34,820 bases of DNA from Rubrivivax sp. (lineage in GTDB: Bacteria; Pseudomonadota; Gammaproteobacteria; Burkholderiales; Burkholderiaceae_C). Each line of letters opens with the position of its first letter. The stretch's first letter is position 1. A program made the translations under genes and the position numbers. The stretch covers positions 1 through 34,820 of the forward strand of contig JAEUPC010000098.1 in the NCBI GenBank assembly GCA_016789865.1. The letters are read 5' to 3'. Shown in pieces: positions 30,629 to 34,820 of this stretch. The notes beneath the pieces were generated by a model. It was not told the DNA's origin. It saw only the letters and a program-made list of their open reading frames with translations, and did not search any database.

Positions 30629-31741
30629 TCAGCCGCCGGCCTTCGGCGTTCTGAATCGCCACCAGGGCAGCGCCTGCACCAGCGACAGCACCTTGCCCGG
30701 GTCGGGAACGGCCGCGTAGCCGCCGCGCGCTTCGAGGGCGCGTTGCCAATCCGGCGACTGCAGTGCGGCTCTCAGCAGCCGCACGGCCGGCTGCTCCAGC
30801 GCATCGACCAGGCAGACGAGGAAGTAGTCCTCGTCGATCAGGGGCACGAAGGCCAGGCCGCTCGCTGCGGCCGCGGCCTGCAGGCCCAGCGCCACATCGG
30901 CCTCGCCCGCGGCCACGCGTTGGGCCGCGGCGAGGTGGCTGCTCTCGACCGCCACGACGTTCAGCGAGGCCGGGTCCAGGTCTTGCCGGGCCAGCAGGTG
31001 TTCGCCCAGCAGCTGGGTGCCCGAACCCGCTTCGCGGCTGGCGAAGCGCAGCCTGCGCTGCACCACGTCGGCCAGACCTTCCACCGCCAGCGGATTGCCG
31101 CGCGCCAGCAGCAGGCCCTGCGCGCGGCGCATGCAGCCGATCAGCTTGTGGCGCCCGGGCTTGAGCAGCGGGCGCAGCACCTGCGCGTAATGCACGTGGC
31201 GGTCCAGCGCGGTGGGCACGTGGAAACCGGCCACCACGCAGCGGCCCATGGACAGCGAGCGCAGCGCGTCCACGCTGCCGGCGAAGCGCAATTCGATGTG
31301 CAGGCCGTGCGCGGGCCCGGCCAGGGCCTGCAGCGCAGGCAGCATCAGGTCGTGGCTGGCGTCGATGCGCAGCACCTGCCGCGTGCCGTCGAAAGCCTCG
31401 TCCAGCACGCGCTGCAGCTCGCCGCGCAGTGATTCGATGTGCGGCACCAGCCGCGTACGCGCCTGCCTCTCGGCCCACAGCAGCCGCTCGGCGAAGGGCG
31501 TCAGGCGCGCCGGTTGCCCGCGCACCCAGTGCACCAGCGGCTCGCCGAGCGTCTCTTCCCAGCCCTTGAGCGAGCCCCAGAAGTGCCGGTACGACTGGCC
31601 CAGCCGCACCGCGGCGTGCTGGATCGAGCCGGCCTCGGCCAGTGCCCAGAGCAGGTCGAACAACGGGTTGTGGATCTCGGCGCCGTGCTGACGCGCGGCG
31701 GCACCGAATCGGTACTGGAGCTGGATGTCGCGGTGCTTCAC
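30629..31741 (-). CDS. ModE-type HTH regulator fused to a periplasmic-binding-like domain
   Basis: A 370-residue cytoplasmic transcription regulator. Residues about 20-110 are a ModE/LysR-like winged helix (FDLLWALAEAGSIQHAAVRL, then SYRHFWGSLKGWEETLG, LTPFAERLLWAERQ). Residues about 120-350 look like a PBP-like ligand domain (LRIDASHDLMLPALQALA, LLLARGNPLAVEGLADV, RFASREAGSGTQLLGEHLLA, GEADVALGLQAAA). Such fusions sit next to molybdenum/tungsten genes and probably sense oxyanion or cofactor. Here it is the last gene of the operon with the aldehyde oxidoreductase, so it likely controls it. The start is GTG 31741; a palindrome lies just upstream at 31766-31797. Confidence 0.87.
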   Translation of the reverse strand: MKHRDIQLQYRFGAAARQHGAEIHNPLFDLLWALAEAGSIQHAAVRLGQSYRHFWGSLKGWEETLGEPLVHWVRGQPARLTPFAERLLWAERQARTRLVPHIESLRGELQRVLDEAFDGTRQVLRIDASHDLMLPALQALAGPAHGLHIELRFAGSVDALRSLSMGRCVVAGFHVPTALDRHVHYAQVLRPLLKPGRHKLIGCMRRAQGLLLARGNPLAVEGLADVVQRRLRFASREAGSGTQLLGEHLLARQDLDPASLNVVAVESSHLAAAQRVAAGEADVALGLQAAAAASGLAFVPLIDEDYFLVCLVDALEQPAVRLLRAALQSPDWQRALEARGGYAAVPDPGKVLSLVQALPWWRFRTPKAGG

Positions 31742-31765
31742 GGCAGCGCGATCATCGCAAATGCC

Positions 31766-31797
31766 CGTGCCGCGTCACGCCGGTCACGGGCGGCACG
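31766..31797. promoter_or_regulatory. Inverted repeat before the ModE-like regulator
   Basis: CGTGCCGC (31766-31773) and GCGGCACG (31790-31797) are perfect 8-bp arms around a 16-bp spacer that itself holds a direct repeat GTCACG-CCG-GTCACG. It fills the 60-bp gap between the small unknown gene and the regulator start. It could be an autoregulatory operator or an mRNA hairpin. Confidence 0.45.
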
Positions 31798-31801
31798 TGG
31801 C

Positions 31802-32107
31802 TCAGCCGCCGCCGCGCTGCAGGAACAAGTCGAAGTGCCGCATGAACTTCAGCCGGGTCTGCAGCGACGCGCCCTCGAAGGCGAACGCCACGGCCAGCCG
31901 CGGGATGCGGGCCAGCGCAATCACGCGTGGCGGCAGCACCTGCCAGCGCAGGCGCAGCAGGCCTTCATCGAGGGGCACCTCCAGCGCCGAGGCACCGGGC
32001 TGAAGCTCAGGCGCGCGCCCCCCGGTGGCGCCGGGCATCCAACGCAGCCACTCGCGGTCGGTGCAGCCGTACTCGCGCTCGAAGCGCTCGCTCTGTTCGG
32101 TGATCAA
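31802..32107 (-). CDS. Small unknown protein of the aldehyde oxidoreductase operon
   Basis: A 101-residue soluble protein I do not recognise. It reads MITEQSERFEREYGCTDREW, then LRWMPGATGG, a beta-rich middle (ALEVPLDEGLLRLRWQVLPP, RVIALARIPRLAVAFAFEGA) and a basic-aromatic end (LKFMRHFDLFLQRGGG). It terminates in Gly-Gly-Gly, worth noting beside a MoaD-like carrier, although nothing else resembles the ubiquitin-like fold. The start is TTG 32107, 32 bp after the moaD stop, with no good ribosome site; an ATG at codon 24 is the alternative. Its place between moaD and the regulator suggests a cofactor or maturation role. That is inference only. Confidence 0.7.
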   Translation of the reverse strand: MITEQSERFEREYGCTDREWLRWMPGATGGRAPELQPGASALEVPLDEGLLRLRWQVLPPRVIALARIPRLAVAFAFEGASLQTRLKFMRHFDLFLQRGGG

Positions 32108-32139
32108 GGGCTGGCCGCTGTGCGTGGGCCGGCGGTGGC

Positions 32140-32394
32140 TCAGCCGCCGGCGATCGGCGGCCAGATGGCCAGCACGTCGCCTTCCACCAGCGCCCGGGTG
32201 GGGCGCTCGGCCGGCGGCACGAAGTGCCCGTTCACCAGCACCAGGTGCACCAGCTTGGTGGGCAGCGCGAACGGGGCCGTCACTTCGTCGATGGTCGCGC
32301 CTTCACGCACCTGCAGGGGCAGCTCGTTGCCGCGCCGTCGGTCAGCGGGCAGGTATTCGGACAGGCTGGCGTAGAGCTTGAAAGTGATCTGCAT
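32140..32394 (-). CDS. MoaD/ThiS-family sulfur carrier
   Basis: An 84-residue ubiquitin-like protein: ITFKLYASLSEYLP, VREGATIDEV, VHLVLVNGHFVPPAERPTRA and the C-terminal IWPPIAGG, with the Gly-Gly that is adenylated and thiocarboxylated. MoaD-type carriers feed sulfur to molybdopterin synthase. Placed in an operon with the aldehyde:ferredoxin oxidoreductase it is probably a dedicated carrier for the tungsten (or molybdenum) bis-pterin cofactor; the MoeB-like enzyme at 25427-26230 could activate it. There is no MoaE gene in the window. It lies 78 bp downstream of the FAD oxidoreductase, across a hairpin at 32409-32430. Confidence 0.92.
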   Translation of the reverse strand: MQITFKLYASLSEYLPADRRRGNELPLQVREGATIDEVTAPFALPTKLVHLVLVNGHFVPPAERPTRALVEGDVLAIWPPIAGG

Positions 32395-32408
32395 GGGGCT
32401 GATGCTGC

Positions 32409-32430
32409 CACGCCGGCCAAGGCCGGCATG
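32409..32430. repeat. GCCGGCC-AA-GGCCGGC REP-like hairpin
   Basis: A 7-bp perfect inverted repeat (32412-32418 with 32421-32427, AA between) extended by two more pairs after a mismatch. It lies in the gap between the FAD oxidoreductase and the MoaD-like gene. It has no T-run, so is more likely an mRNA-stabilising or REP-type element than a terminator. Only one copy was seen in the window. Confidence 0.5.
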
Positions 32431-32472
32431 ACGCAGGGGAGGCTCGTCGTGCGCGCGCCGTGGGCCGCCGCC

Positions 32473-33870
32473 TCACTTCACGTGCGCAGGGGCATCCTGC
32501 GCCTGCGCGCTGGCCAGATAGGCTTGCGCCAGCTTCGTGGGGTCGGCCAGCAGCTTGTCCTTCCAGGGGCCCAGCGGCACCGCGCCCTCGACGAGCCCAC
32601 GCATCACGCCCACGTGCTCGGTCCAGCCCACGCTGTTGCAGCCGACCAGCCGGTCGCCATCGAACTGCAGGCTGAGGTGCCGGCCGCCGGTGGTGGCGTC
32701 GTTCTGGGTCAGCTCGACATGCTGGCCACCCTCCACGCCTTCCCAGTTGCCGAAGCTCGTGGAGACGAGCCCCAGCGTGTCCAGCACGTTGATCTGTGTC
32801 ACGCCGCGCAACTCGGTCTTGCGGCCGACCATGTTCAGCGCCGCCACGCGCGCCTGCTCGGCGGCGTTGGGCTGGATGGCACTGACGATGGTCTTGCCGC
32901 TGACCTTGTCGAAGGCCTCGGCGCAGTCGCCGGCGGCATAGACGCCCTTGACGTTGGTCTCCAGGTGCTCGTCGGTGAGCACGCCGACCAGGCAGCGCAC
33001 GCCGGAGTTCTCGAGGAAACCGATGTTCGGCCGCACGCCCACGGCGCTGATGACGAGGTCTGCCGGGACCGTCTTGCCGTTGGACAGCTTGACAAGCATC
33101 GGCGCGGCCGCTTCGGCAGCAGAAGCGGCCGCCGGCTTGTCGCCGCCCAGACCCACGGCCGATGCGATCTTGTGCAGCAGGCCGCCACCGCCACCGCCAC
33201 CGCCGCTGCCTCCGGCACCGCCCCCGGCACCCGGCCGCTCGATCGACTCGACCTTTGCACCAGTGAACACCGTCACGCCCTGCTTCTCGCACCACAGCTT
33301 GATCATGGTGCCGGCGGTGGGACCCATCATGCGCGGCACCATGCGGTCACCCATCTCCACCACCGTGAGCTGCACCTTCCGCGCCGCCAGCGACTCCATG
33401 ATGATGCAGCCGATGAAGCCCGCGCCCATCTGCAGCACGCGTGCGGTGGGGCGCGCGACCTTCATGATCTCGCGCGCATCGGCCAGCGTCCAGCAAGGGT
33501 GGACGCCGGGCCCGTCTGCGCCGGGAATCGGCGGCTTGACCGGCGAGCTGCCGGTGGCGATGAGCAGCCGGTCGTAGGCGAGCGTGCTGCCGTCGTCCAG
33601 CGTGAGCTTGCGTGCCGCACTGTCCAGCGCGGCGGCACGGCCGCGCTTGAGCGTGATGCGCAGCTTGGCGAAGTGGTCGGCGCCGTGGCGCAGGTGGGTG
33701 CCTTCCTCCTTGACGTTGCCGATCAGCAGGTAGGGGATGGCCATGCGCGAGTAGGGCGCCTCGGGCTCGTCGCCGACAAGCACGATCTCGTCGGCCGGTG
33801 CGTGTTTGCGGATGGTTTCGGCGGCGATGACGCCCGCCGGGCCGGCACCGAGGATGACGTGTTTGGTCAT
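32473..33870 (-). CDS. FAD/NAD(P)-dependent oxidoreductase, likely redox partner of the aldehyde oxidoreductase
   Basis: A 465-residue pyridine-nucleotide-disulfide-type flavoprotein. FAD site: VILGAGPAGVIAAETIRKHA (residues 5-24) and LLIATGSSPVKPP; NAD(P) site: LQMGAGFIGCIIMESLAARK (146-165); second FAD motif VKGVYAAGDCAE. It has no redox-active CxxxxC pair. Residues about 213-257 form a strange insert: a run of Gly (GAGGGAGGSGGGGGGGG), then LLHKIASAVGLGGDK and an Ala-rich stretch, inside the NAD(P) domain. It lies directly downstream of the aldehyde oxidoreductase and resembles the FAD subunit (AorC type) that passes electrons to NAD in bacterial three-subunit enzymes; that role is inferred. 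AGGAG lies 10 nt before ATG 33870. Confidence 0.87.
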   Translation of the reverse strand: MTKHVILGAGPAGVIAAETIRKHAPADEIVLVGDEPEAPYSRMAIPYLLIGNVKEEGTHLRHGADHFAKLRITLKRGRAAALDSAARKLTLDDGSTLAYDRLLIATGSSPVKPPIPGADGPGVHPCWTLADAREIMKVARPTARVLQMGAGFIGCIIMESLAARKVQLTVVEMGDRMVPRMMGPTAGTMIKLWCEKQGVTVFTGAKVESIERPGAGGGAGGSGGGGGGGGLLHKIASAVGLGGDKPAAASAAEAAAPMLVKLSNGKTVPADLVISAVGVRPNIGFLENSGVRCLVGVLTDEHLETNVKGVYAAGDCAEAFDKVSGKTIVSAIQPNAAEQARVAALNMVGRKTELRGVTQINVLDTLGLVSTSFGNWEGVEGGQHVELTQNDATTGGRHLSLQFDGDRLVGCNSVGWTEHVGVMRGLVEGAVPLGPWKDKLLADPTKLAQAYLASAQAQDAPAHVK

Positions 33871-33896
33871 GATGCGAAAACTCCTGGCGAAAACGC

Positions 33897-33922
33897 GGAA
33901 GGCGGTGCCAAGACCGCCTTCC
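33897..33922 (-). terminator. Hairpin between the aldehyde oxidoreductase and FAD oxidoreductase (terminator/attenuator)
   Basis: A perfect 10-bp inverted repeat, GGAAGGCGGT/ACCGCCTTCC, with a 6-nt loop, lies in the 128-bp gap after the aldehyde oxidoreductase. In the transcript direction it is followed by GCG then TTTT, so it could act as a partial Rho-independent terminator or an RNase barrier, favouring expression of the first gene over the rest of the operon. Confidence 0.65.
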
Positions 33923-33968
33923 CACCTGTCGACTGCCTAGCAGCAGAGCTGCTTGCCGTGGAGCATCA

Positions 33969-34028
33969 AAGCCCCAGTCGCTGGCGCGTCTCGGGACGCT
34001 ACAAGCCGAGCCGCTGGCGCGTCTCGGG
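33969..34028 (-). repeat. Duplicated, in-frame 3' end of the aldehyde oxidoreductase gene
   Basis: On the minus strand the gene ends with codons for PETRQRLGL (34002-34028) and a TAG stop (33999-34001). After one codon (CGT) the same nine residues are encoded again (33969-33995), closed by TGA (33966-33968). The first 17 nt are identical; the rest differ at several positions, all synonymous (for example CGG/CGA, CTC/CTG, GGC/GGG, TTG/CTT). Confidence 0.9.
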
Positions 34029-34820
34029 TTTCAGCGTGCCGTCGGCGTTCCAGCCGCGGATCTCGTAGTACTTGGGCAGCATCTCGGGCAGCTTGCTCAC
34101 CAGGCCCTTGGCCGGGCCGCTCTTGGCGGCCTCGGTGAGCAGGCGCTTGGGCAGCGTGTCGTCCTTGGCGGTGAAGCCGGCCTTGTTGTTGAAGTCGCGC
34201 TCCATGTTCCAGATGCGCTCGCCGATCTCGCCGAGCTTCTCCATCGTGAACTCGCTGCCGCAGGCCGCGGCGACTTGCGGCGCCACGTCGGCCAGCGTCC
34301 AGGCGAAGCTGGTGAAGATGCAGATGCCGGCCGAATCGAAGGCGGCGGTGGCATCCTGGAAGGCCTTCACGAGGTCGGGCTTGCCGTCGGCCACCAGTGG
34401 GTCGGTCTTCACCGGAATGCCCAGCACTTCAGAGGCCACGGTGTAGCTGCGCAGGTGGCAGGCGCCGCGGTTGCTGGTGGCGTACGTGAGGCCCATGCCC
34501 TGAATGCCGCGGGCATCGTAGGCCGGGAACTCCTGGCTCTTGACCGTCATGCTCAGCTCGGGGTGGCCGTACTTCTTGGTCAGGCGCGCCGAGCCCTGGC
34601 CGATCTCCTTGCCGAAGCCTTCGCCCTTGGCGGTGATCTCGGCAAAGTGCGCCAGCGCCTGCGCGCTGCCGAACTTGGCGTCGATGCCGAGCTGCTCTTT
34701 CTTGAGCACGCCCATCTCGTACAGCTCCATCACCGCGCCGATGGTTGCGCCGAAGCTGATGGGGTCCATGCCATGCTCGTTGCACAGCACGTTGGCGTAC
34801 TGCAGCGCGTCGAGGTCGTT
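33999..34820 (-). CDS. aor: Aldehyde:ferredoxin oxidoreductase (tungsten/molybdenum), C-terminal part
   Basis: The frame continues past the right edge, so only the C-terminal 273 residues are seen. It matches AOR domains 2 and 3: ALQYANVLCNEHGMDPISFG (its Cys and Asn-Glu-His region), KYGHPELSMTVKSQEFPAYD then ARGIQGMGLTYATSNRGACH (strongly conserved AOR block), and GERIWNMERDFNNKAGF. AORs hold a tungsto-bis-pterin and a [4Fe-4S] cluster and oxidise aldehydes to acids with ferredoxin or a flavoprotein. The MoaD-like carrier and FAD protein downstream fit the bacterial multi-subunit type. The metal (W or Mo) cannot be told from this part. The end is odd: its last nine codons are repeated after the TAG. 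Confidence 0.93.
   Translation of the reverse strand, partial: NDLDALQYANVLCNEHGMDPISFGATIGAVMELYEMGVLKKEQLGIDAKFGSAQALAHFAEITAKGEGFGKEIGQGSARLTKKYGHPELSMTVKSQEFPAYDARGIQGMGLTYATSNRGACHLRSYTVASEVLGIPVKTDPLVADGKPDLVKAFQDATAAFDSAGICIFTSFAWTLADVAPQVAAACGSEFTMEKLGEIGERIWNMERDFNNKAGFTAKDDTLPKRLLTEAAKSGPAKGLVSKLPEMLPKYYEIRGWNADGTLKPETRQRLGL

Noticed and set aside
1-34820. CRISPR array, insertion sequence or prophage genes
   Set aside because: No regularly spaced repeats, transposase, integrase or phage structural motifs were seen on either strand.

Overview
The window is very G+C-rich, gene-dense bacterial DNA with GC-ending codons. A beta-type flagellar order flgD-E-F-G-H-I-J-K-L, a PQQ/quinoprotein relay module, a ModE-like regulator and Burkholderiales-style intergenic repeats point to a motile, free-living member of the Burkholderiales (Rubrivivax/Leptothrix/Methylibium-like). 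The genus is inference only.

Layout. 1-9585 (+): a continuous flagellar hook/rod/ring operon, from the 3' part of flgD through flgL. 9606-15156 (+): directly downstream and closely spaced, a signalling trio of a degenerate EAL-HDOD protein, a giant soluble multi-PAS HisKA_2 histidine kinase and an ANTAR (RNA-binding) response regulator. 15225-20444 (-): a second signalling operon read as Hpt protein, REC-PAS-GGDEF-EAL protein, GGDEF cyclase, conserved unknown protein. It has a well-spaced FliA (sigma28)-like promoter at 20571-20597, which would tie c-di-GMP and phosphorelay genes to late flagellar expression. 20648-22027 (+): a divergent membrane histidine kinase. 22046-25290: tRNA-Ser(UGA), apaH, a CNNM/CBS/CorC membrane protein and a SapC-family protein.

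25427-34820 is a metabolic accessory region. A MoeB/ThiF-type activating enzyme (-) lies next to a (+) operon of a TonB receptor that closely resembles the E. coli PQQ importer PqqU (YncD), a fused SoxYZ-like quinoprotein-associated carrier with a Tat signal, and a SoxH-like metallo-beta-lactamase-fold protein whose metal ligands are partly replaced. Convergent to it is a (-) operon running from the right edge: tungsten/molybdenum aldehyde:ferredoxin oxidoreductase (partial), FAD/NAD(P) oxidoreductase, MoaD-like sulfur carrier, a small unknown protein and a ModE-HTH/periplasmic-binding-like regulator. Together they suggest PQQ scavenging for periplasmic alcohol oxidation coupled to cytoplasmic tungsten-dependent aldehyde oxidation, with local cofactor-assembly genes.

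Most notable non-gene observations: (i) the last nine codons of the aldehyde oxidoreductase are repeated in frame just after its stop codon with only synonymous differences, a likely scar of gene-end replacement; (ii) G-tracts spaced about 10 bp apart and a perfect 19-bp palindrome before flgG; (iii) FliA-like promoters on the c-di-GMP operon; (iv) several -10-like hexamers only 6-8 nt before ATG, suggesting leaderless mRNAs.
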